Below, piece by piece: positions 1 through 7,076 of a stretch of DNA of 7,676 nucleotides; positions within the stretch are counted from its first letter, which is position 1; every line of letters starts with the position of its first letter. Under the pieces are notes generated by a model. That model was not told the DNA's origin. It ran no database searches and worked only from the letters and a program-made list of their open reading frames with translations. The stretch comes from an uncultured Fidelibacterota bacterium (GTDB lineage: Bacteria; Marinisomatota; Marinisomatia; Marinisomatales; TCS55): the NCBI GenBank assembly GCA_913046805.1, contig CAJWTA010000053.1, forward strand, positions 1-7,676. The letters run 5' to 3'. Made by a program: the position numbers and the translations under genes.

Positions 1-39
1 AGGTAAGTAAATTTCAAAGAACAATAGAATTTATAGATT

Positions 40-513
40 ATGAACAAAATTAATAAGCTAAGTGTACAGAATGAATATGCAGAGAAATCAATTTGTTATG
101 GGTGTGGGCCAGCTAATAAAAAAGGCTTAAAAATCGAATCTTATCGATCTGAAGAGGGTCTCGACTTATGGTTTGATCCCAAGCCTGAACATCAAGCATT
201 TCCAGGCGTTATAAACGGAGGAATTATTGGATGTATTTTTGATTGTCATGGGAATTGGACCGCAGCAGTATCTATATATGATAAATTTGATCTTAATAGC
301 TTTCCCTCAACGGTAACTGCGAATTACAACGTTAATCTGTTACGACCAACTCCGTTTGGCAAAACATTGCATTTTACAGGCAAGATATTAACATTGACTG
401 AAAATAGGGCTGAAGTTGAAATGAACTTACATTCTGAAAATAACCATTGTGCTACGGGAAAAGGTTTGTTTGTAGCTGTCAAAGAAGGACATCCAGCCTT
501 TCAACGCTGGTAA
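40..513 (+). CDS. PaaI-type hot-dog fold acyl-CoA thioesterase
   Basis: 157-residue protein, the usual length of a single hot-dog domain, predicted to hydrolyse an acyl-CoA thioester in the cytoplasm; the acyl group cannot be told from sequence. The N-terminus has the CxxCG motif 'CYGCGPANKKGL' (residues 19-30) seen in a PaaI/4HBT-like subfamily. The catalytic helix region is 'GVINGGIIGCIFDCHGNW' (57-73 or so). D68 lies nine residues after N59, matching the spacing between the HGG histidine and the catalytic aspartate in E. coli PaaI, so D68 is the likely catalytic acid. Oddity: the usual HGG is NGG here, with Asn59 replacing His. The start is the first ATG in frame; the ribosome binding site is weak. 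It is followed after 44 bases by methylmalonyl-CoA epimerase on the same strand, so co-transcription and a role in acyl-CoA turnover are inferred. The family is fairly sure, the substrate unknown. Confidence 0.85.
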   Translation: MNKINKLSVQNEYAEKSICYGCGPANKKGLKIESYRSEEGLDLWFDPKPEHQAFPGVINGGIIGCIFDCHGNWTAAVSIYDKFDLNSFPSTVTANYNVNLLRPTPFGKTLHFTGKILTLTENRAEVEMNLHSENNHCATGKGLFVAVKEGHPAFQRW

Positions 514-557
514 ATTTATTGATTTGACTTATAGCACATTAAAAAAAGAAGAATTAA

Positions 558-962
558 ATGAAAATTATTGGAATTGAACATCTTGGAATAGCTGTATCAA
601 GCATTAAGGATTCCGCCCCTTTTTGGAAACATATTTTAAATATTCCACATAGATCTACCGAAACCGTTGAAAAAGAAAAAGTCACTACAGACATTTATGA
701 TACTGGAAATGGAAAAGTTGAGCTTCTTGAATCAACATCTGAATCTTCACCGATCGAAAATTTTTTGAAAAAAAGAGGACAAGGAATACATCATGTATGT
801 TTTGAGGTAGATGATATAAAATCAGCAATAAAAGAACTTAAATCGAATAATATTCGTATTATCAATGACGAACCTAGTATTGGTGCTGAAGGCTATAGGA
901 TAGTTTTTATTCACCCGAAAAGCACCGGTGGGGTTTTGGTCGAGCTTGCAGAAAAACCTTAA
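558..962 (+). CDS. mce: methylmalonyl-CoA epimerase
   Basis: 134-residue protein of the vicinal oxygen chelate (glyoxalase-like) fold with two beta-alpha-beta-beta-beta modules, normal length for the family. It interconverts (R)- and (S)-methylmalonyl-CoA, linking propionyl-CoA carboxylation to methylmalonyl-CoA mutase. Expected metal-site residues are visible: H8 in 'IEHLGIAV', E55 in 'KVELLE' (Gln or Glu in the family), H79 in 'GIHHVCFEV' and E129 in 'GVLVELAE'. Other family landmarks are 'FLKKRGQGIHH' (69-79), 'IGAEGYRIVFIHPKSTGG' (108-125) and the C-terminal glutamate. A purine-rich stretch (AAAGAAG) upstream of the ATG could be the ribosome binding site. The gene follows the thioesterase by 44 bases. 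No carboxylase or mutase is in the window; they would be expected elsewhere in the genome. Its stop shares four bases with the stop of the convergent decarboxylase. Confidence 0.93.
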   Translation: MKIIGIEHLGIAVSSIKDSAPFWKHILNIPHRSTETVEKEKVTTDIYDTGNGKVELLESTSESSPIENFLKKRGQGIHHVCFEVDDIKSAIKELKSNNIRIINDEPSIGAEGYRIVFIHPKSTGGVLVELAEKP

Positions 963-2392
963 CTAATATTTTTGGCAGTTTGTTGAATCAACTTCCAAGA
1001 TTTTTTTATGTGATCTATTGTACCTGTAGCTTGGCCAATACTGAACCTTAGAATATATTCATCATTTATTTTGGTTCTAGTAATATACAGTTTACCCGTT
1101 TGATTTACAGTTTCGTGTAGTTTTTGATTAAATGCGCTACCTTTTTTATGTTTAAAGCATATTAGGTTAAGCGGTACTGGTGCAATAATTTCAAAATTGT
1201 CGTCTTCTTCTATCCAGGATTTAAGTATTTGTGTATGCTCTACATTTTCTCTGATATATTTCTGAAGGCCTTCAGTACCATAATAGTTTATGACCTGCCA
1301 TAGTTTAAGCCCTCTGAATTTTCTTCCAAGAGGAACGCTCCAATCCATATAATCAATTACTTGCCCTGTTTCAGACCCTTTATTTTTTAAATATTCTGGA
1401 ACTACTGACATAGCACTAGTTATTTTATTTCTATCATCAACATACAGAACGCTACAATCAAAATTTGTTAACATCCACTTGTGAGGATTGAATGTATAGC
1501 TTTGTGCATATTCCAGACCATTTTGAATATATCTAAACTCCGGACATAGTGCAGCTGCTCCAGCCATAGCTGCATCAACATGAAGCCATATATCATATTT
1601 TTTGCATATTTTACCAATTTCCTCAATTGGATCCATAGCTGTAGTATTAGTTGTTCCAACAGAGGCGCAAACAAATGCTGGTGTAACACCATTTTCAATA
1701 TCGTCCTTAATTTGCTTCTCAAGTTCATCGGGAATCATTGCAAAGTCACTATCAACACTTATTACCCTCAAGCTATTGTTTCCAAGTCCAGCAACTTTAA
1801 TAGCTTTTTCTATTGAAGAATGGGAATGACTGGAAACGTAAGATGATAGTTTAGTGTTAGTAGTATTAGAATTAAATGCTCCTTTAGAGGCATATTCGCG
1901 AGCACCAATAAGCGCTATTAAGGTAGAGCTTGATGCAGTATCTTGAATGACTCCCCCTCCAATTTCATTTGATTTGAATTTTGAAGGCATTCCAAGCATA
2001 TCAACCAACCAATCCAATACATGGGTTTCAACCTCAGTACACGAAGGACTGGTTTCCCATAGCATACCAACAATCCCTGTACCAGTAGCAATCATATCTG
2101 CAAGTATTGCTGGACCGCTTGATCCTGCTGGAAAAAATGCATGAAAATTTGGATGTTGCCAATGAGTCATTCCAGGCATCATAGTATCCATGTCAGAGAG
2201 AATTTCATCATAGTTTCTACCTTTTGCAGGAGGACTATCAGGTAGATTTGACCGTATTTCTCCAGGACTAACCTGCGATAAAACTGGGTAACTTTCTATG
2301 TTTTCATAATAATCAGCTAACCAATCAATAACTTTATAGCCTTGTTTACGAAATTCACTAGTTGTCATGTGTAATTTTGAAGTCTTATTCAT
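959..2392 (-). CDS. ddc: aromatic-L-amino-acid decarboxylase family (group II PLP decarboxylase)
   Basis: 477 residues, near the length of animal aromatic-L-amino-acid decarboxylase (about 480). It is a fold-type I PLP enzyme predicted to decarboxylate an aromatic amino acid (tryptophan, tyrosine, phenylalanine or DOPA) to its amine. Seen in order: 'HPNFHAFFPA' (80-89), 'TSPSCTEVET' (114-123), 'GGGVIQDTAS' (145-154), H191 in 'SHSHSS' (ring stacking), D273 in 'HVDAAMAG' (pairs with the pyridine nitrogen), the PLP lysine K305 in 'NPHKW', and 'PLGRKFRGLKLW' (354-365). Y334 in 'EYLKN' aligns with human Tyr332, which is changed to Phe in aromatic aldehyde synthases, so decarboxylation rather than oxidative deamination is expected. 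G356 sits where plant tryptophan decarboxylases have Gly and tyrosine decarboxylases Ser; this hints at, but does not prove, indole preference. Start: ATG with an AGG six bases upstream; Met9 is an alternative. Divergent from the serine racemase-like gene and convergent with mce. Confidence 0.9.
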   Translation of the reverse strand: MNKTSKLHMTTSEFRKQGYKVIDWLADYYENIESYPVLSQVSPGEIRSNLPDSPPAKGRNYDEILSDMDTMMPGMTHWQHPNFHAFFPAGSSGPAILADMIATGTGIVGMLWETSPSCTEVETHVLDWLVDMLGMPSKFKSNEIGGGVIQDTASSSTLIALIGAREYASKGAFNSNTTNTKLSSYVSSHSHSSIEKAIKVAGLGNNSLRVISVDSDFAMIPDELEKQIKDDIENGVTPAFVCASVGTTNTTAMDPIEEIGKICKKYDIWLHVDAAMAGAAALCPEFRYIQNGLEYAQSYTFNPHKWMLTNFDCSVLYVDDRNKITSAMSVVPEYLKNKGSETGQVIDYMDWSVPLGRKFRGLKLWQVINYYGTEGLQKYIRENVEHTQILKSWIEEDDNFEIIAPVPLNLICFKHKKGSAFNQKLHETVNQTGKLYITRTKINDEYILRFSIGQATGTIDHIKKSWKLIQQTAKNIS

Positions 2393-2442
2393 TCTTTACC
2401 TAAAAAATATTTTTTAATTTACATCGTAATTTAAAGGTTAAT
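2393..2442. promoter_or_regulatory. divergent promoter region with a 16-base palindrome
   Basis: This 50-base gap lies between the start codons of the leftward decarboxylase and the rightward serine racemase-like gene, so it must hold, or overlap, the promoters for both. Its main structure is a perfect 16-base palindrome, TAAAAAATATTTTTTA, at 2401-2416. It could be an operator, a curved A-tract element or a shared AT-rich promoter core. Ribosome binding sites flank it: AGG on the - strand about six bases before the decarboxylase ATG, and AAAGG at 2433-2437, five bases before the rightward ATG. The promoter role is inferred from gene layout; no transcription start is seen. Confidence 0.5.
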
Positions 2443-3381
2443 ATGCTTACACTGAAAGATATAGAATTAGCTCACGAAAGAATTCGACCATTTATTCATC
2501 GAACACCCATTCTAACAAACTCAAGTATAAATGAATTGGTTGGAGCAAATCTTTTTTTTAAATGTGAAAATTTTCAAAAAGCAGGTTCGTTTAAAATTAG
2601 GGGTGCAACCAATACGGTAGAATTGCTTTCTGAATCTGAATTAAAACGTGGTGTTGCTACAACTTCATCTGGCAATCATGGCGCAGCCTTATCAATGGCA
2701 GTGACCAGAAGGGGCGGTGAAACAAGAGTAGTAATGCCAACCAATACACCAAAAATAAAAGTGAATAACGTCATGCGTAATGGAGGCGAGGTAGTTTGGT
2801 GTGAGCCAGATCAAAAATTTAGAGAAAGTGTTTTAAGGGATGTTGTAAATGAAACCGGAGCAACTGTTGTTCATCCATATAACGATGAAAGAATAATGGC
2901 AGGCCAAGGTACTTGCGCCAAAGAAATGCTAGAAGATATCCCAACACTTGATATTATAGTATCTCCTGTTAGCGGAGGAGGACTCTTGAGTGGTACTCTT
3001 ATTGCTTCAAAAAATATGAAGAAATCGATCGAGGTTTTTGGTGCTGAACCCGAAGAAGCAGATGATGCATTCCAGTCATTAAAGCAAGGTAAAATCGTAC
3101 CCAATAAAACTATTAATACTGTTTGCGACGGGCTAAGAGCCGAAATTGGGTCCAAAACGTTTCCTGTGATTCAGGACCTGGTAGATGGAATCGAAACTGT
3201 GAGCGAATCAGACATTGTAGAAAGCTTAAGAATGATCTGGGAAAGGATGAAGATCATCGTTGAGCCTTCTTGCTCAATAAGCTTGGCTATGGTACTAAAG
3301 AATAGCAATTTATTTAAAGATAAAAATGTTGGCCTTATAATGTCTGGCGGCAACGTGGATCTTAATAGTCTTCCGTGGTAA
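2443..3381 (+). CDS. serine racemase / threonine (serine, hydroxyaspartate) dehydratase-like PLP enzyme
   Basis: 312-residue fold-type II PLP enzyme without a C-terminal ACT regulatory domain, so unlike biosynthetic threonine deaminase IlvA. The PLP lysine is K51 in 'GSFKIRGA'. The 'TTSSGNHG' motif (73-80) has Ser76 where mammalian serine racemase has its catalytic Ser84; E. coli IlvA and TdcB have Ala there. The phosphate loop is 'SGGGLLSG' (177-184). 'EPEEADDA' (202-209) matches the divalent metal site of serine racemase (Glu, backbone Ala, Asp), and the C-terminal 'SGGNVDL' (301-307) is also typical. These favour the serine racemase/threo-3-hydroxyaspartate dehydratase clade; such enzymes often both racemise and eliminate, so racemase or dehydratase cannot be decided here. 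ATG start with AAAGG five bases upstream. It leads a rightward unit with the DUF4412-like gene (TAATG overlap) and uvrC. Confidence 0.85.
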   Translation: MLTLKDIELAHERIRPFIHRTPILTNSSINELVGANLFFKCENFQKAGSFKIRGATNTVELLSESELKRGVATTSSGNHGAALSMAVTRRGGETRVVMPTNTPKIKVNNVMRNGGEVVWCEPDQKFRESVLRDVVNETGATVVHPYNDERIMAGQGTCAKEMLEDIPTLDIIVSPVSGGGLLSGTLIASKNMKKSIEVFGAEPEEADDAFQSLKQGKIVPNKTINTVCDGLRAEIGSKTFPVIQDLVDGIETVSESDIVESLRMIWERMKIIVEPSCSISLAMVLKNSNLFKDKNVGLIMSGGNVDLNSLPW

Positions 3382-4226
3382 TGGTACGCTTCTACGTTTA
3401 TGTATCGATGTCTACGTTCTTATTGGCTCAGAGTGGTTTTAGGCAAGCTGAGATTAAAATTTTAACTACAATGGATATAGCTTATGCGGGAAAAATTTTT
3501 TTAAATACTACCCAACGTGTTTCTGATGGCATCTATTTAGAAGAGGTAGTTTCAGAATATGAAAAATTTTATGTTAGAGTCTTCGCTGGTGGAAATAAAA
3601 CGGTAGGTAAGATTTTAGACAGAAAAAATGAGACTTTAACAATGTACGATAAATCGAAAAAGAAATATTCCGAAGAGATCTTTGAACAAATTAGAAATAA
3701 TAAAGGAATTCCCTTGCAAAAGGATATTACGAAGCTTGATTTTGGCAATAATAGCGGTAGAAGCGGTTCAACGACTAGTAGCACTTCAAATCAAACAGCT
3801 GAACCTCAGCGCGAAATAGAGCAAACTATATCTAAAGATCATGAAAGAATAAATAATTTCGATTGCAAAAAGATTCTTACAGTAATCTCTAGCGTTAATG
3901 GTTCGGTAAGGATAGAAGAATGGGTGACAACAGATACCGCTATCTTTTCTTATGTTGAAAATGAATTAAGACTTAGTGTCACTTCGTATAATGGTGAATA
4001 TAAAAAACCGAGAGGATCTTCTGATTGGATAAAAGCAATAGATCCAGAAAAGAGTACAGAATCTATATCTGGCGAAGTTATTAAAAGTATCGTTAGTTGG
4101 AAAAATGATAAGGGTGATACAAGTTTTTCAATGATGAGAGAGGTATTATCGGCTAAAATTATTGAAAATGACCCCACCAGCTATATGCTACCAGATAAAT
4201 TTAAAAAAGTAGCTAACCTTGACTAA
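3381..4226 (+). CDS. secreted DUF4412-like protein of unknown function
   Basis: 281 residues from the chosen ATG. I prefer ATG at 3381 because it overlaps the upstream TAA as TAATG, a usual sign of coupled translation; the frame could also open at GTG 3375, two codons earlier. The N-terminus looks like a signal peptide: 'MVR', a hydrophobic run 'FYVYVSMSTFLL', then 'AQS', so export to the periplasm or outer membrane is likely. The mature part has two segments joined by an Asn/Ser/Thr-rich linker (about 122-143). The first ends in 'LTMYDKSKKKYSEE', resembling the 'LDpkkKtYtE' pattern of DUF4412 and LolA-like proteins. The second begins 'RINNFDCKKIL', like the 'inGykCkk' pattern of DUF4412, with a single Cys, and ends 'YMLPDKFKKV'. 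No lipobox or catalytic motif is seen. The family call is tentative and the function unknown. uvrC begins 17 bases downstream. Confidence 0.75.
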   Translation: MVRFYVYVSMSTFLLAQSGFRQAEIKILTTMDIAYAGKIFLNTTQRVSDGIYLEEVVSEYEKFYVRVFAGGNKTVGKILDRKNETLTMYDKSKKKYSEEIFEQIRNNKGIPLQKDITKLDFGNNSGRSGSTTSSTSNQTAEPQREIEQTISKDHERINNFDCKKILTVISSVNGSVRIEEWVTTDTAIFSYVENELRLSVTSYNGEYKKPRGSSDWIKAIDPEKSTESISGEVIKSIVSWKNDKGDTSFSMMREVLSAKIIENDPTSYMLPDKFKKVANLD

Positions 4227-4243
4227 CTAAATCATTTATATAT

Positions 4244-6073
4244 TTGCCACAATTGATCAAAGATTTAGTAAAAGTTATACCTAAGGACCCTGGCGTTTAT
4301 TTTTTTAAAAATGACAAAAAGGATATAATATATATAGGTAAAGCAAAAAATCTTCGTAACAGGGTACGCTCTTACTTCCAAAAAAATAAATATCAATCTC
4401 CAAAAAATATTTCGATGATTAAACGTATTGAAGATATAGAGTGGATAGTAGTGCGAAATGAAGTCGAAGCTCTTTTGACTGAAGCCAATTTGATAAAAAA
4501 ACATCAACCATTTTACAATGTTAATTTGAAGGATGATAAATCTTTCCCGTTTATTCGAATAACAAATGAACCTTTTCCACGTGTATTCATTACGCGTGAA
4601 ATTATAAAAGATGGTTCAAAGTATTTTGGCCCTTATACCGATGTTATTTATTTGCGTAGGACTTTAAAGGCTATTCGGAGAATCTTTCCTGTAAGAAGCT
4701 GCGATTTTTTTATTGATCAAAACGTGATTGATCAAAAGAAAATAAGTATATGTTTAGACTACCACATTAAAAAATGCGAAGGTCCATGTGAGGGGCTAGT
4801 GGACACCAACCAGTATAATAGAATGATTGAAAATATTATTTCATTCCTACAGGGGAAAACAAAAAAATCAGAAAATTATATTCAAAGCCAAATGGAGCTT
4901 GCCTCACGGCAGCTTCGCTATGAAGATGCTGGAATATTTAGAGATCAATTGCATGCTATTAGAGAATTCATGAGCAAGCAAACAAAAATCAATGCCAATT
5001 TTGATGATAGGGATATCATCGGTTTTTCCAAAGAGGATGACTTTGGTATTGCGGTAATTGTACGCATACGAAATGGGAGAATTTCGAGCAGAGAAAAGCT
5101 ATCAATTAATAATATTGATGATAACTTTGGAGCTGTTATTAAAACCGTTATAACTCAGTTCTATTTCGATACCGATCATATTCCTGCGGAAATTTGTGTG
5201 CAATACGATCCAGATTCCATTGAAGAGTTAATGGTTTGGTTGAGAAGTAAGAGAGGGGGTAGGGTTAAAATTTATCGTCCAAAAAAAGGGGAAAAAGCAA
5301 AACAAGTTCGATTGGCTCATCAAAATTCAAAGCTATTATTGGGTGAATGGATATTAAATAAGAAAAAGCGAAAAGACCTTGTTCCAAAGATGGTTAAGCA
5401 GCTTCAAGATGATTTACAGCTTAAAGCTGCTCCCCGAAATATTGAGTGTTTTGACATATCGCATTTGGGAGGTACAAATACAGTCGCCTCTATGGTATCT
5501 TTTATAGATGGAAAACCAAAAAAGTCAAATTATAGAAAATATAATATTAAAACCGTAACTGGAATTGATGATTTTGCTTCAATTAGAGAAGTAGTTTTGC
5601 GAAGATATAAGCGACTTAAAGAAGAGGGAAAAGGCTTTCCCGATCTGATAGTTGTTGATGGTGGTAAAGGACAATTATCGATGGCTATTTCTGCATTACG
5701 CGAGCTTGGATTAGATTATATTCCTACAATTAGTCTAGCTAAGAGACTTGAGGAAGTGTTTGTGCCAGGTCAGTCAAGTGCTCAAACAATCCACAAGCAA
5801 TCACCGGGCTTGATATTATTGCGACAGATTAGAGATGAAGCTCATAGATTTGCTGTGGACTTTCAGAGAAAGAAAAGAAGATCTTCAGTAACGAAATCTG
5901 TTTTTTTGGATATAAAAGGAGTGGGGGATAAAAAGGTTAAAACCTTACTATCAAAATATAAAGATACCGCTACCATCGCTTCGTTATCCTTAGATGATTT
6001 GGCCAAGGGAATTTCTGTGTCTAAAAATACCGCAGAAGAGATTATTGAAGTTGCAAAAAAAGTTACTTCTTGA
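4244..6073 (+). CDS. uvrC: excinuclease ABC subunit C (UvrC)
   Basis: 609 residues, full family length. UvrC makes both incisions in nucleotide excision repair after UvrA and UvrB load on damaged DNA. N-terminal GIY-YIG nuclease (about 14-95): 'GVY' at 17-19, 'YIGKAK' at 30-35, R40, and E80 in '[17 protein letters not shown]'. Four cysteines (C153, C170, C178, C182, the last two in 'KKCEGPCEG') match the conserved set reported to hold an iron-sulfur cluster. A UVR motif for UvrB contact lies at about 210-243. The C-terminal RNase H-like nuclease keeps D404 ('CFDISH'), D472 ('VDGGKGQ') and H534 ('DEAHRFA'), aligning with E. coli D399, D466 and H538. Helix-hairpin-helix DNA binding is at about 553-605. 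Start: the frame is open only from after a stop at 4220, and TTG 4244 is the first recognised start codon; it gives the expected N-terminus, but no ribosome binding site is visible. Probably co-transcribed with the two genes upstream. Confidence 0.97.
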   Translation: MPQLIKDLVKVIPKDPGVYFFKNDKKDIIYIGKAKNLRNRVRSYFQKNKYQSPKNISMIKRIEDIEWIVVRNEVEALLTEANLIKKHQPFYNVNLKDDKSFPFIRITNEPFPRVFITREIIKDGSKYFGPYTDVIYLRRTLKAIRRIFPVRSCDFFIDQNVIDQKKISICLDYHIKKCEGPCEGLVDTNQYNRMIENIISFLQGKTKKSENYIQSQMELASRQLRYEDAGIFRDQLHAIREFMSKQTKINANFDDRDIIGFSKEDDFGIAVIVRIRNGRISSREKLSINNIDDNFGAVIKTVITQFYFDTDHIPAEICVQYDPDSIEELMVWLRSKRGGRVKIYRPKKGEKAKQVRLAHQNSKLLLGEWILNKKKRKDLVPKMVKQLQDDLQLKAAPRNIECFDISHLGGTNTVASMVSFIDGKPKKSNYRKYNIKTVTGIDDFASIREVVLRRYKRLKEEGKGFPDLIVVDGGKGQLSMAISALRELGLDYIPTISLAKRLEEVFVPGQSSAQTIHKQSPGLILLRQIRDEAHRFAVDFQRKKRRSSVTKSVFLDIKGVGDKKVKTLLSKYKDTATIASLSLDDLAKGISVSKNTAEEIIEVAKKVTS

Positions 6074-7016
6074 ACTTATTATTTACCATCCATTCGTCGG
6101 ACACAAATTTGCTCATATAATTTCTTATTCCGTCAGCAAGAATACAAAGGCATTTTTGCCCTTTAGAAAGCGATTTTGCTGACTCAAGAGCAGCCCATAC
6201 AACAGTACCACTTGAACCACCACATAGGAGCCCTTCTTTTTTTATTAATTGGCGGGCAATATCAAATGAATTTTCGTCGTTAACTTTTATGTATTCATCA
6301 ACAAGCGTATTGTCCAGAACATCAGGAAAAAAATCATAGCCAATACCTTCAACCTTATATGGATAAACTTCATCGCCTCCACCCAAAATAGATCCAAAGG
6401 GGTCTGCTCCAACTATACGAATATCAGGGTTTTTTTGTTTTAAGTATTTCGCGATACCAGTTATCGTTCCCCCTGTTCCAACACCAGCAACAATCATATC
6501 TATATTTCCTTCAAAATCATCCCAGATTTCTATTGCAGTTCCATGCTCGTGTGCGTCTGGGTTGTCATCATTTCCATATTGATCTAAAATATGAGCATTG
6601 GGCGTGGTTTCGCACAATTTTTTTGAAACGTGAAATAGTCCTTCTGGATCATCGTGACCAGCTTCTGTTGGCGTTCTTACTATCTTGGCACCCAATGCCT
6701 TTAATGTCACTTCTTTTTCCATACTCATTTTTTGTGGCATTACAATGATCATCTTATAACCTTTTACAGATGCAGCAAGCGCAAGACCGATACCAGTATT
6801 TCCGGAGGTAGGTTCAATAAGGGTGTCTCCTGGTTTAATTCTGCCACTCTTTTCTGCGTTCTCAATCATTTTAAGACCAATTCTGTCCTTCACCGATCCC
6901 CCAGCATTTAAAAATTCACATTTTGCGTAAATTTCACAATCCAATTCATTGCCAATTGAATTAAGTTTAACGACAGGTGTATTGCCGATGGCTCCTAAAA
7001 TATTTTCGTGTATCAT
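6063..7016 (-). CDS. cbs: cystathionine beta-synthase-type PLP enzyme (catalytic core only)
   Basis: 317-residue fold-type II PLP enzyme of the cysteine synthase/cystathionine beta-synthase family. The PLP lysine is K43 in '[10 protein letters not shown]'. Other sites are 'PTSGNTGIG' (69-77), Y147 in 'LDQYGN', the phosphate loop 'GTGGT' (180-184) and S268 in 'CGGSSG', near the PLP nitrogen. 'VEGIGYDF' (222-229) carries the Tyr found in cystathionine beta-synthases (human Tyr308) and usually absent from O-acetylserine sulfhydrylases; '[10 protein letters not shown]' and '[13 protein letters not shown]' also match the animal enzyme closely. This points to condensing serine (or an activated serine) with homocysteine in reverse transsulfuration, though cysteine synthase activity remains possible. 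It lacks the N-terminal heme domain and the C-terminal Bateman pair, so no heme or S-adenosylmethionine control is expected. No cystathionine gamma-lyase is adjacent. The 3' end overlaps uvrC by 11 bases; the 5' end is divergent from the FMN reductase gene. Confidence 0.88.
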   Translation of the reverse strand: MIHENILGAIGNTPVVKLNSIGNELDCEIYAKCEFLNAGGSVKDRIGLKMIENAEKSGRIKPGDTLIEPTSGNTGIGLALAASVKGYKMIIVMPQKMSMEKEVTLKALGAKIVRTPTEAGHDDPEGLFHVSKKLCETTPNAHILDQYGNDDNPDAHEHGTAIEIWDDFEGNIDMIVAGVGTGGTITGIAKYLKQKNPDIRIVGADPFGSILGGGDEVYPYKVEGIGYDFFPDVLDNTLVDEYIKVNDENSFDIARQLIKKEGLLCGGSSGTVVWAALESAKSLSKGQKCLCILADGIRNYMSKFVSDEWMVNNKFKK

Positions 7017-7076
7017 ATCGATTTCTTTTTATGTATAAATTTATGTAGTAATTTTATCTAACATCAAATAACTAAT
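7017..7076. promoter_or_regulatory. divergent promoter region between cbs-type and FMN reductase genes
   Basis: This 60-base AT-rich gap separates two start codons facing away from each other, so promoters for both directions are expected here. A short palindrome ATAAATTTAT lies at 7035-7044, and TATCTA at 7055-7060 could be a -10 element for the rightward gene, about 16 bases before its ATG. I see no convincing -35 elements, riboswitch or S-box-like structure. The assignment rests mainly on layout. Confidence 0.4.

Noticed and set aside
3..53. Open frame from the left edge (GTA AGT AAA ...) ending in TAA at 51-53, a possible 3' end of an upstream gene of 16 residues
   Set aside because: Too short to recognise, it overlaps the thioesterase start by 14 bases, and the other two frames also stop early; it cannot be told from chance.
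978..1008. GTTGAATCAAC followed by a T-run after mce, a possible terminator
   Set aside because: The arms leave only a one- to three-base loop and the T-run is several bases away from the stem.
1468..2144. Additional open frames on both strands inside the decarboxylase gene
   Set aside because: They are shadow frames of a strongly supported gene, with no recognisable protein motifs.
3375..3380. GTG at 3375 as the start of the DUF4412-like gene
   Set aside because: It adds only two residues and lies within the upstream gene; the ATG at 3381 in a TAATG overlap is the more usual arrangement.
3391..3418. Direct repeat TCTACGTT at 3391 and 3411, in the signal peptide region
   Set aside because: Eight bases, 20 bases apart and in different frames; likely chance.
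6060..6077. Inverted repeat AAGTT/AACTT at the uvrC/cbs junction, followed on the - strand by a run of T
   Set aside because: The stem is only five mostly A/T pairs with an eight-base loop, too weak to call a terminator in AT-rich DNA.
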